From the NCBI GenBank assembly GCA_044450785.1, contig JBIOJM010000041.1:1-44124 (forward strand): a stretch of 44,124 nucleotides of DNA. The letters run 5' to 3'. The notes below the pieces were generated by a model. That model had not been told where the DNA came from. It ran no database searches and was given only the letters and a program-made list of their open reading frames with translations. Positions within the stretch are counted from its first letter, which is position 1. Every line of letters starts with the position of its first letter. Of the stretch, positions 1 through 7,377 are shown piece after piece. This DNA is from JBIOJM01 sp044450785 (GTDB lineage: Bacteria; Planctomycetota; Planctomycetia; Isosphaerales; Isosphaeraceae). The translations under genes were made by a program, and so were the position numbers.

Positions 1-1300
1 GCTGTAGTAGCTCAGCGACGGGCTGACCCCCTCGAGGCTGGAGCTGCCTGAGCCGCTGATTCCGGCGACGGCGTCCGTGGCCGGGAAAGCCGTGCTGCTG
101 TAGGTGCCGCCCGCGTCCGCAACGCTCACCGTGGGCGCGGCCCGGGCGATGGTGAAATTAGCCAGAGCCGAGCCGGTGGCGTAGTCGGTGCTGCCGGCGA
201 AGCTGGCCAGGACGGTGTACGAGCCAGCCTGGCTCGGCGCGGCGGATAGCGGGGTGAGGCCGGCGAGCTGGGAGGCGCTGGTGTAGGTCCCGCTGTAGTA
301 GCTCAGCGACGGGCTGACCCCCTCGAGGCTGGAGCTGCCTGAGCCGCTGATTCCGGCGACGGCGTCCGTGGCCGGGAAAGCCGTGCTGCTGTAGGTGCCG
401 CCCGCGTCCGAGACTCTCACCGTGGGTGTGGCCCGGGCGATGGTGAAATTAGCCAGCGCCGAGCCGGTGGTGTAGTCGGTGCTGCCCGCGAAGCTGGCCA
501 GGACGGTGTACGCGCCGGCCTGGCTCGGCGCGGCGGATAGCGGGGTGAGGCCGGCGAGCTGGGAGGCGCTGGTGTAGGTCCCACTGTAGTAGGCCAGCGA
601 CGGGCTGACGCCCTCGAGGCTGGAGACGGCCGAGCCGCCCACGCCGGTAACCGTGGCGGAGGCGGGGGAGGTCAAATCATTGTAGGTGCCACCGGGATCG
701 GAGACGCCCACCGCCGGCGTGGCCTGGGTGATGGTGAAATTGGCCAGCGCCGAGCCGGCGGTGTAGTCGGTGCTGCCCGCGAAGCTGGCCAGCACCGTGT
801 ACGAGCCGGCCTGGCTCGGTGCGGCGGACAGCGGTGTGAGGCCGCTGAGCTGGGAGGCGCTGGTGTAGATCCCGCTGTAGTAGGTCAACGAAGGAGTGAC
901 GCCTTCGAGGCTGGAGGACGGGGAGCCGCTGACCCCGGTCACGGCGTCCGTGGTGGCGAATGCCGTGCCGCTGTAGGTGCCGCCGGCGTCCGCAACGCTC
1001 ACCGTGGGCGTGGCCCGGGTGATGGTGAAGTTGGCCAGCGTCGAGCTGTTCGTATAGTCGGTGCTGCCGGCGAAGCCGGCCAGCACCGTGTACGAGCCAG
1101 CCTGGCTCGGCGGGCCGGATAGCGGGGTGAGGCCGTTGAGCTGCGCAGGGTTGGTGTAGGTCCCGCTGTAGTAGCTCAGCGACGGGCTGACGCCCTCCAG
1201 GCTGGAAGCGGCCGAGCCGCTGACCCCGGCGACCGTGGCCGTGGCCGGGAAGGCCGTGTTATGGTACGTGCCGCCGGGATCGGAGACGCTCACTACCGGC
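1..1300 (-). repeat. Tandem 291-bp (97-aa) Ig-like coding repeats
   Basis: Equivalent points of successive units fall at 1, 292, 583, 874 and 1165, so the period is exactly 291 bp, a multiple of three. There are four full units and a partial fifth that runs to about 1300. The units starting at 1 and 292 differ at only about ten of 291 positions, while units 3-5 are clearly more diverged, which points to recent duplication or gene conversion at the left edge. The array may continue beyond the window. In protein each unit is one beta-sandwich domain with an SSLEGVSPSLSYYSGTYT-like core. Confidence 0.95.
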
Positions 1301-4300
1301 GACGCTTTGGTCACCGTCAGCGAGCTGGTCGTGCTGGCGGAGGCGAAGGTCTCGTCGCTCGTGTACGAGTAGCGGATCGTGTACGGCGAGCCGGATACCG
1401 TGAGACCGGCGGTGTTGTTGAACGTGGTGGAGAAGGCGCCGCCGGAGCCGATGGCGGCCTGCTGCTCGACTCCGTCGAGCGTCACGGCGACGTTCTCGTT
1501 GGTTCCCTGCGGGGCCTCCAAGCCGTTGGCCAACGTCCCGTTGACGGTCACGCTCGAGGTTCCGTAGGTGATGCTCTGATCGGTCAGGACCGAGAAGGTG
1601 AGACTGATCAGGTTTTTCAGGCTGAAGACGACCGGCCCGGCGGCGCCGGCGGCCGAGGCGGTGACGGTGTAGGAGCCGGCGGTGGAGTTGGCCGTGGCCG
1701 TGACCTCGGCCATCCCGCTCGCCCCGATGATCCCGATCGTGCCGGAGAGGCTGGCCGAGGAGCCGTTCGAGGCCGGGTTGACCGTGAAGGTCACGAGTCC
1801 GCCGGCAACCGGCTCGAGGGGGTCGTTGGCGGTGACGGTGACCGCCAGGGGACTGGCGAAGGCGTCGCCGGTCGCCGCGCTCTGCGGGGTGCTGCCGGCG
1901 ACCGCCTTGAGGCTGATCCCCTGGCTCTCGAAGGCGCCGATGTCGGGGGGCGAGCCGAAGAGCACGCCACGCTGGTCCCTCGTGACCCCGTTGACGGCAA
2001 TGCCGGCGCCGATGGCGGGGCTGCCGGGGAGCAGGGCGACCGTCTGCGTCGGTCCGCCGTAGTCGCCGAGCGGGGCCAGACCCGGGTCGGCGACATCGAG
2101 CAGGTTGTGGTCGGATCCGATGAGCCCGCCGGTGCCACCGGTGCCGACGAGGTTGTAACTGCCGGTGACATCGGCCGGATCGATACCGCCGATGTCGCTG
2201 GGGGCACCGTTCAGAGTGTTCCCGGCGACGATCGTGTCGGTCAGCGAGATCGTCCCGCTCGAGGTGCTGTTGCCGTAGTTAGCAAGTCCCACGTCGTGGT
2301 TGCCGGTGACCGTGCAGGCGATCAGATTCGCCTTGCCAAACTGGTTGATCAGGCCATCGCCCGTGCTGCCCGCGAGCGTACTGTCGATCAATGTCACCGT
2401 GCCTTCGTTGTCCAGGTTGCCTCCCGAGGAGTTATCGCTGATCGTGCAGGCGGTCAGCGTCGCGGTGCCCAGGTTGAGCAGGCCGCCGCCGTAGCCGGCG
2501 TACGAGCCGCCGCCGGACGCGCTCGTCGAGCCTTCAGTGATCGTCAGGCCCGAAATCGACGCCGTGACCCCCTTGTCGATCTGGAAGACCCGGCTGGCTT
2601 GGTCGCCACTGACCGTCACCCCCGCCGCGGGGCCGGTGATCGTGATCTGCCCACTCGTGTTGCTCAGCTCGAACTGACCCTCGGTCAGGGTGATCGTCTG
2701 CCCGGTCGCGAAGGCGGTCGCGTCGAACGAGATGGTATGTGCCCCGGTCTGGATGTTGGCCAGGTTGACCGCCCCGCGCAGGTCCATTTCGCCGGGAGGT
2801 GCGCCGACGCCATCGGTCGCCACGGAGACCACCAGAGGGAATAACACGCTCTGGAAGGCGCCGATGTCGGGATTGGGCAAGTCGAGCGCGAAGCCACGCT
2901 GGTCGGTGGTGACGCCGGTGACGGCGATGCCGGCACCGATGGCGGGGCTGCCGGGGAGCACGGCGATCGTCTCTGTTGGACCGCCGTAGTCGGCCAGCGG
3001 GGCCAGGTCCAGACCGGTGAGGGTGGTCAGGACGATGTCGCGGTCGCTGCCGCCCGCGATCCCGCCCGAGCCGCCGATCCCGATCAAGTCGTTCGAGCCG
3101 GTCACGGCGCCGGAATTGTTACCGTCGACATCGCTCGGGCCGCCCCCGCCCAAGTTGCTCGCGACGATCGTGTCAATCAACGTCGCCGTGCCCGTAGTGG
3201 TGCTGTTGATATAGTTATAGATGCCGCCGCCATTGTTTGAAGCGGTATTACCGCTGACGGTGCACGCGGTCAAGGTCGCCGGGCCGTAGTTGGCCACGCC
3301 GGCGCCGCAGGCTCGGATCGGGCCGGTGCCCTGGGAGGCGGAGTTGCCGCTGACCGTGCTGTCAGTGAGGCTCGCCGTGGCGAAATTGAGCAGGCCGGCG
3401 CCGCTGTACTTGGTGGAGTTGGCGTCGACCGTGCAGCCTATCAACGTCAGGAAGGCCGTCGCCTGAGAGCCCGGGGGAACGTTGTACAGCCCCCCGCCGT
3501 GGGAGGCGGTATTGCCGCTGACCGTGCATTCGGTCAGGGTCGCGGTGCCGCGGTTATTCACGCCGCCGCCGCTTTGTGAGCAGGTGTTGCCGCTGACCGT
3601 GCTGTCGAGGAGCTGAGTCGTACCGGAGATGTTGGACAGTCCACCCCCCTCGAACTGGGCGGAGCCGCCGCTGACCGTGCAGCGATCCAGATCGAGCGTC
3701 CCGCCGTCATTGAATATGCCGCCGCCGTCCCCGGAGGCGGAGTCGCCGCTGAAGGTGCATCCGGTCGCGGTCGCTTGAGCAGGCGGGCCGTCCCAGAGTC
3801 CGCCGCCTTCGTCCGCTGTATTGCCGCTGAGCGAGCAGTCGGTCAGGGTCGCCTGGCCGTAATTGAACAAACCGCCGCCGGCGCCGCCGGAGTTGCCGCT
3901 GACGGTGCAGCCGGTCAGGGTCAGGATGGCCGGATACTTGGAGTTGGGGCTGCTGTCCACACCGCCGCCCTTGGCCCCGCCCGAGTCATGGCTGAAGGTG
4001 CAGTCCGTCACGGTGGCCGTGCCGGCGTTGTCCAGGCCGCCGGCGTTCGCCGTCGCGGTGTTGTTGCTGACGGTGCATCCATACAGGTTGAGCGTGCGCT
4101 CGTTGTAAAGGCCGGCGCCGTTGAAGGCCGAGTTGCCGCTGATGGTGCAGTCGGTCAGGCTGAGGGTTCCCAGGTTATAGAGCCCGCCACCTTCGCTGAC
4201 GGCGACGCCCTTGGTGATCGTCAGATTCGAGAATGACGCCGTCACGCCAGAGGCGACCTGGAACACCTGGCTCTGGTTGCTGCCGCTGATGAAGAGCAGC

Positions 4301-4641
4301 GCGGCGCCCGGGCCCTGGATCGTTGTCATGTCGCTTTGGTTTGTGAGCGCAAGCGGCCCTTGCAAGAGGCCGATCGTGGCCGGCGTGTTCAGGCTGAACG
4401 CGATCGTGCTCGGGCTGGCGGCCGTGTCGGCCTTCTCGATGGCCCACCGTAGCGTGCCGGTGGTTGGATTGCCGGCCGGGGCGGTATCGGCTGTACTGGT
4501 GACCATAAAGGTCGACAGCATCCGACGGTCTTCCAGAACCAAGGGCGCCGGCCGCAGTCGGTTCCGATCCCGGTGCCGTCCCCAGCCCGAGATCGCGCCG
4601 GCCCCGACGCACCACCGATTCCAAGACTTGCTCCGCCTCAC
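1..4641 (-). CDS. Giant LEPR-XLL surface protein with beta-helix modules and Ig-like repeats (3' end outside window)
   Basis: Open without interruption from the GTG at 4641 to the left edge (at least 1547 residues); the frame at both ends agrees. An AGAGG stands about 7 bases before the GTG; another in-frame GTG lies at 4686. After a basic N-terminus comes LVLEDRRMLS (about residues 35-44), the LEPR-XLL signature of large exported planctomycete proteins. Residues about 50-580 and 600-900 are two similar right-handed parallel beta-helix (choice-of-anchor Q) modules, each rich in short LTxCTVSGN-like rungs and each closing with SPAIGAGIAV followed by a T-x-DQRG motif. Ig-like domains follow, then from about residue 1118 a 97-residue tandem repeat with conserved AGSYTVLASFAGSTDY. 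It is probably extracellular and adhesive or structural; no catalytic site is seen. It lies 51 bp downstream of the TIGR03032 gene on the same strand. The 3' end and any anchor are not visible. Confidence 0.9.
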   Translation of the reverse strand, partial: MRRSKSWNRWCVGAGAISGWGRHRDRNRLRPAPLVLEDRRMLSTFMVTSTADTAPAGNPTTGTLRWAIEKADTAASPSTIAFSLNTPATIGLLQGPLALTNQSDMTTIQGPGAALLFISGSNQSQVFQVASGVTASFSNLTITKGVAVSEGGGLYNLGTLSLTDCTISGNSAFNGAGLYNERTLNLYGCTVSNNTATANAGGLDNAGTATVTDCTFSHDSGGAKGGGVDSSPNSKYPAILTLTGCTVSGNSGGAGGGLFNYGQATLTDCSLSGNTADEGGGLWDGPPAQATATGCTFSGDSASGDGGGIFNDGGTLDLDRCTVSGGSAQFEGGGLSNISGTTQLLDSTVSGNTCSQSGGGVNNRGTATLTECTVSGNTASHGGGLYNVPPGSQATAFLTLIGCTVDANSTKYSGAGLLNFATASLTDSTVSGNSASQGTGPIRACGAGVANYGPATLTACTVSGNTASNNGGGIYNYINSTTTGTATLIDTIVASNLGGGGPSDVDGNNSGAVTGSNDLIGIGGSGGIAGGSDRDIVLTTLTGLDLAPLADYGGPTETIAVLPGSPAIGAGIAVTGVTTDQRGFALDLPNPDIGAFQSVLFPLVVSVATDGVGAPPGEMDLRGAVNLANIQTGAHTISFDATAFATGQTITLTEGQFELSNTSGQITITGPAAGVTVSGDQASRVFQIDKGVTASISGLTITEGSTSASGGGSYAGYGGGLLNLGTATLTACTISDNSSGGNLDNEGTVTLIDSTLAGSTGDGLINQFGKANLIACTVTGNHDVGLANYGNSTSSGTISLTDTIVAGNTLNGAPSDIGGIDPADVTGSYNLVGTGGTGGLIGSDHNLLDVADPGLAPLGDYGGPTQTVALLPGSPAIGAGIAVNGVTRDQRGVLFGSPPDIGAFESQGISLKAVAGSTPQSAATGDAFASPLAVTVTANDPLEPVAGGLVTFTVNPASNGSSASLSGTIGIIGASGMAEVTATANSTAGSYTVTASAAGAAGPVVFSLKNLISLTFSVLTDQSITYGTSSVTVNGTLANGLEAPQGTNENVAVTLDGVEQQAAIGSGGAFSTTFNNTAGLTVSGSPYTIRYSYTSDETFASASTTSSLTVTKASPVVSVSDPGGTYHNTAFPATATVAGVSGSAASSLEGVSPSLSYYSGTYTNPAQLNGLTPLSGPPSQAGSYTVLAGFAGSTDYTNSSTLANFTITRATPTVSVADAGGTYSGTAFATTDAVTGVSGSPSSSLEGVTPSLTYYSGIYTSASQLSGLTPLSAAPSQAGSYTVLASFAGSTDYTAGSALANFTITQATPAVGVSDPGGTYNDLTSPASATVTGVGGSAVSSLEGVSPSLAYYSGTYTSASQLAGLTPLSAAPSQAGAYTVLASFAGSTDYTTGSALANFTIARATPTVRVSDAGGTYSSTAFPATDAVAGISGSGSSSLEGVSPSLSYYSGTYTSASQLAGLTPLSAAPSQAGSYTVLASFAGSTDYATGSALANFTIARAAPTVSVADAGGTYSSTAFPATDAVAGISGSGSSSLEGVSPSLSYYS

Positions 4642-4692
4642 GATCGCACCTCTATTTTCGAAGCGACGAATGATTCCTGGAATCACCGCCCG

Positions 4693-5868
4693 TTAATTCC
4701 GTTCCACGGCCTCGATGTTCCGGTCTGGCTCGCGTCCGACTCGACGCAGCGCCGCCGGCACGTCAGCCAGCGCCGCGTCCGGCACCACGAACGAGTTCTC
4801 CACGAGCTTCGCGTCGTCGTTGACCAGCTCCGGATACCGCCTCCCGGACAGCACTTGGACGGCAAACACCTCCTGCACGCCCTCCTCGAAGCGCAGCAGG
4901 GCGACCAGCTCACCCCGGGTCAGGTCGATCACGCAAACGCCGCAGGTCCGCTCCGCCGCCGTCAGCCGCTCCGTGATCGGAATGCCGCTGAAGACCGCCG
5001 TCTCCCGAACCTGCGACATCCCGACGAATGCGAAGTCCCCGGCGAAGTCCAGCCCGCGGGTAAACGCCGGCGTCGTCGCGATCGCCTCGTACTGGCCGGT
5101 GCGCAGGTCGACGTAGCCCAACGTCCCGGCCCCCGACTCGCAGACCCACAGCCGCCCAGCGTACCACCGCGGCGAGTGCGGCATCGACAGCCCCTGCGCG
5201 ACCAGCTCGCCGCCGGCAACGTCCATCACGATGCCGCCGCTGGCCTTCTCCGGCCGCCAGCCGGCCGGCGCGTCGGTCTTGCCCAGGGCCGTCACGTACC
5301 GCGGGCGGCCCTCGACCATGCCCACACCGTTCAGGTGGCAGCGGTCGGTCGGCTCGAGCGCGGTCACGAAGGGCGGCCGCCACCGCGGCGTGAAGCTGGC
5401 CGAGCGATCGAGCGTGCACAGGCACGAGAACCGGGTGTTGACGACCCACAGCTCTTCACCGGAACCCCAGGCCAGCTCGTGGACCTGGATGTTGCCCGTG
5501 ACATGGCAGGAACGGGGCAGGAAACAGGCATCATGGCGGCCGGGCGGCTCAAGCTTGGCCGTGACGGCCGGGACATCGACGTATTCCCAGACCTGGACCG
5601 CCGTGCCGATGGCGAGCCGATCACCCCGGAGCGCCAGTCCCATCGGGGCCTGGAACGCGCGGAAGTGGGTGTTGAGGTGTTCCCCCTCGTCGCGAACCAT
5701 CACCAGCTTGCCCGCCTGGTAGGTGGTGACCAAGAGCGAGGCGCCAAGTCGTCGAAGCAAGGCCGGGAAGTTCGGAGTGTGCACGGCCCGCAGCGACGGG
5801 GGCGCCGGCGGGTGGCCAGTGCCGTCTGAGGCAAGGTCGACGGCGCCTGCCTGGGGCTCGGCATTCAT
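4693..5868 (-). CDS. TIGR03032 (DUF4915) family protein
   Basis: A 391-residue protein of the TIGR03032 family, whose biochemical role is not established. Family hallmarks seen are ELWVVNTRFSCLCTLD, the PPFVTAL..DRCHLNG stretch, YVTALGKTDAP.GWR and the MPHSPRWY..RLWVCESG block, which together look like beta-propeller blades. The ATG at 5868 is chosen because GGAG lies 8 bases upstream; a frame opening at 5943 adds 25 non-conserved residues. No signal peptide or membrane segment is visible, so it is probably cytoplasmic. In other bacteria the family often sits near very large repeat-rich or surface proteins, and here the giant beta-helix gene begins 51 bp downstream on the same strand, which suggests co-transcription (inference). 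Confidence 0.85.
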   Translation of the reverse strand: MNAEPQAGAVDLASDGTGHPPAPPSLRAVHTPNFPALLRRLGASLLVTTYQAGKLVMVRDEGEHLNTHFRAFQAPMGLALRGDRLAIGTAVQVWEYVDVPAVTAKLEPPGRHDACFLPRSCHVTGNIQVHELAWGSGEELWVVNTRFSCLCTLDRSASFTPRWRPPFVTALEPTDRCHLNGVGMVEGRPRYVTALGKTDAPAGWRPEKASGGIVMDVAGGELVAQGLSMPHSPRWYAGRLWVCESGAGTLGYVDLRTGQYEAIATTPAFTRGLDFAGDFAFVGMSQVRETAVFSGIPITERLTAAERTCGVCVIDLTRGELVALLRFEEGVQEVFAVQVLSGRRYPELVNDDAKLVENSFVVPDAALADVPAALRRVGREPDRNIEAVERN

Positions 5869-6003
5869 GCAAAGAACTCCACCTGAGAGACCGATCTCCC
5901 CTGCTGTGTCTCCCGCCTCGGCGCGCCGACACCCGGCCATCACACGTCAGATTTTGCATCCCTAGAGCCTTGGCGTCAAGAAATGCGCTCCGCGGAACAT
6001 TTC

Positions 6004-6035
6004 CGATCCGATCTCCCACTGAGGTGATCGGATCG
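6004..6035. repeat. Perfect 10-bp inverted repeat in the gap between two minus-strand genes
   Basis: CGATCCGATC at 6004-6013 is matched by its exact reverse complement GATCGGATCG at 6026-6035, with a 12-base loop. A second, overlapping pairing is possible between TCCCACT inside the loop and AGTGGGA at about 6042-6048. No T-run follows on the minus strand, so it is not a typical intrinsic terminator; an operator is possible. The rest of 5869-6159 holds nothing recognisable. Confidence 0.5.
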
Positions 6036-6159
6036 AAAGGGAGTGGGAAGGCCGATCGACGCAGGGGCTGTGAGATTCATCAAGGTCGCGGAAGACCATC
6101 TCGTCTGGCGACCGTCAGCCTGATCGTCGAACGCGTCGTCGCCGCGGGCGGATCACCCT

Positions 6160-6654
6160 TCAGTGCGTGGTTGAACGGTGTGTTTCTGCTTCGGCGATCG
6201 ACTCGCGGAGCCTGCCGCGCCAATAGTCTGGGTTGACCGTGATCTCGTCCATGAACCGGCGGGCAATCGCACTGGGGGGCCGGGATCCCTGCTCCCACGA
6301 TCGAACCGTGCTGGCGTCGACGCCAAGGAAGTCCGCGAAAAGCGGCTGGCTCAAACCGAGGATCTGACGCACCGATCGCACGTCGTCCGGACCGTAGCCT
6401 CGCGCCGCGAACTCGAATCGATACGACCGGACGGTGAAGCGTTGTGCCAAGGGCTCGCCTGATTTCACGGCATGTCTGACCTCCTCGAGCGCCTCGAGGA
6501 TCTCAGCACCGACGCTTGAACGACGAACGGATCCGGCCTTATTGTCACGTTCTCCCTTGGCCACGCGTTCTTTTCGCACCGGCTTTTTCATCTCTCTGAG
6601 AAAGGGGCCGGTCTGGATGATTCGCAACCACCGCGATGGGTCGAACCCCGCCAT
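6160..6654 (-). CDS. XRE-type HTH protein, HigA/NadS-like orphan antitoxin
   Basis: A 164-residue protein. Residues about 90-140 form a Cro/C1-type helix-turn-helix: VRQILGLSQPLFADFLGV, then DASTVRSWEQGSRPPS, the recognition-helix pattern typical of HigA/NadS/MqsA-like antitoxins that repress their own promoter. The first 60 residues are basic and poorly structured. The start at 6654 has GGGAG 4 bases upstream; an internal ATG at 6591 is an alternative. Such genes normally follow a RelE/HigB-type toxin gene, but the 268 bp upstream has no intact toxin frame on either strand, so it looks orphaned. It may be a plain transcriptional regulator instead. Confidence 0.8.
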   Translation of the reverse strand: MAGFDPSRWLRIIQTGPFLREMKKPVRKERVAKGERDNKAGSVRRSSVGAEILEALEEVRHAVKSGEPLAQRFTVRSYRFEFAARGYGPDDVRSVRQILGLSQPLFADFLGVDASTVRSWEQGSRPPSAIARRFMDEITVNPDYWRGRLRESIAEAETHRSTTH

Positions 6655-6699
6655 GTCGCTCCCAAATGATTGATCCCAAAGGTAGCCAGCGGCCCTTAA

Positions 6700-6728
6700 A
6701 ATGTACGACCGAGTATGACGGAAAGCAA
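6700..6728 (-). promoter_or_regulatory. Predicted sigma-70 type promoter for the HTH gene
   Basis: On the minus strand TTGCTT (6728-6723) is followed after exactly 17 bases by TACATT (6705-6700), about 45 bp upstream of the ATG at 6654. The surrounding DNA is less G+C-rich than the neighbouring genes. This is a prediction from consensus and spacing only. Confidence 0.4.
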
Positions 6729-6922
6729 GAGCACGCGATGATCCGTGCGAGGGCGAAAAAGAGGCCGCGCGGCCTAATTAGTGACTGCGTTGATGGTGGA
6801 CGAGGAGTACGTCGCCCTCCTCCAAGTCGACGGACGCAGGAACACGGTGTTATCATGTTGGAGGTGATCTTGGACTGAATGCCGATGACGTCAAGGACGT
6901 GATCAAGGACCGGTGAACCAGC

Positions 6923-7294
6923 ATGGCGACTCCGCGATTTAGTCTTGATGAAATCTGCACCAAAGTATGTGGCCTCCGGGGCCAGAGGGTCGAGTCTCTG
7001 ACCGGCAGATCCTATCATCGAATCGTATCGGTTGATCCTGCAAAGAAAGAGTACTGGATCGAATATCCGTCGGGTAATCGAATCGCCGTCAGCCTGAACG
7101 ATCTGTACGCTCTCTATCGCGAGCTGTACGCCCACGGTTTCCTCACCGCTTCATATGTGAAGAAAGATCTCCAGAGGATTCTGAGTTGGAAGACGTGGCA
7201 CGCACCAGGAAGGGCGCTGTTCGCAATCCTTCCACATGTTGACGACTCGATTCGAAAAAATGATGGGGAACTGGAATTGGGCGTTCAGTCGTGA
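6923..7294 (+). CDS. Hypothetical small protein, 123 aa
   Basis: Function not recognised. The protein is soluble and mixed-charge, with a short beta-rich part (SYHRIVSVD, then YWIEYPSGNRIAVSL at about residues 50-60) and a following helical part (LYALYRELYAHGF) and then TASYVKKDL. The plan resembles small domains that accompany restriction or mobile-element genes, but no family can be named. Base composition is less G+C-rich than the metabolic genes downstream, which fits recent acquisition. A short frame upstream (about 6800-6916) ends in LNADDVKDVIKDR six bases before the ATG and may be the tail of a degraded partner gene. No good ribosome binding site is seen. Confidence 0.55.
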   Translation: MATPRFSLDEICTKVCGLRGQRVESLTGRSYHRIVSVDPAKKEYWIEYPSGNRIAVSLNDLYALYRELYAHGFLTASYVKKDLQRILSWKTWHAPGRALFAILPHVDDSIRKNDGELELGVQS

Positions 7295-7377
7295 ACCGAA
7301 AGGATTCGACATATTTCCCCGCTGGGCCCGCGGGTAGGCGCGAACCTCAACCATCGATCAAGAGAGCGGCAACACCC

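Noticed and set aside
1..1300. Tandem repeats as a possible CRISPR or satellite array
   Set aside because: Units are 291 bp, contiguous, in one coding frame, and encode similar Ig-like domains; there are no spacers.
1261..2844. A 527-codon open frame on the plus strand
   Set aside because: It is antisense to the giant beta-helix protein and its translation is Arg/Gly/Asp-rich low-complexity; the opposite strand shows clear domain sequence.
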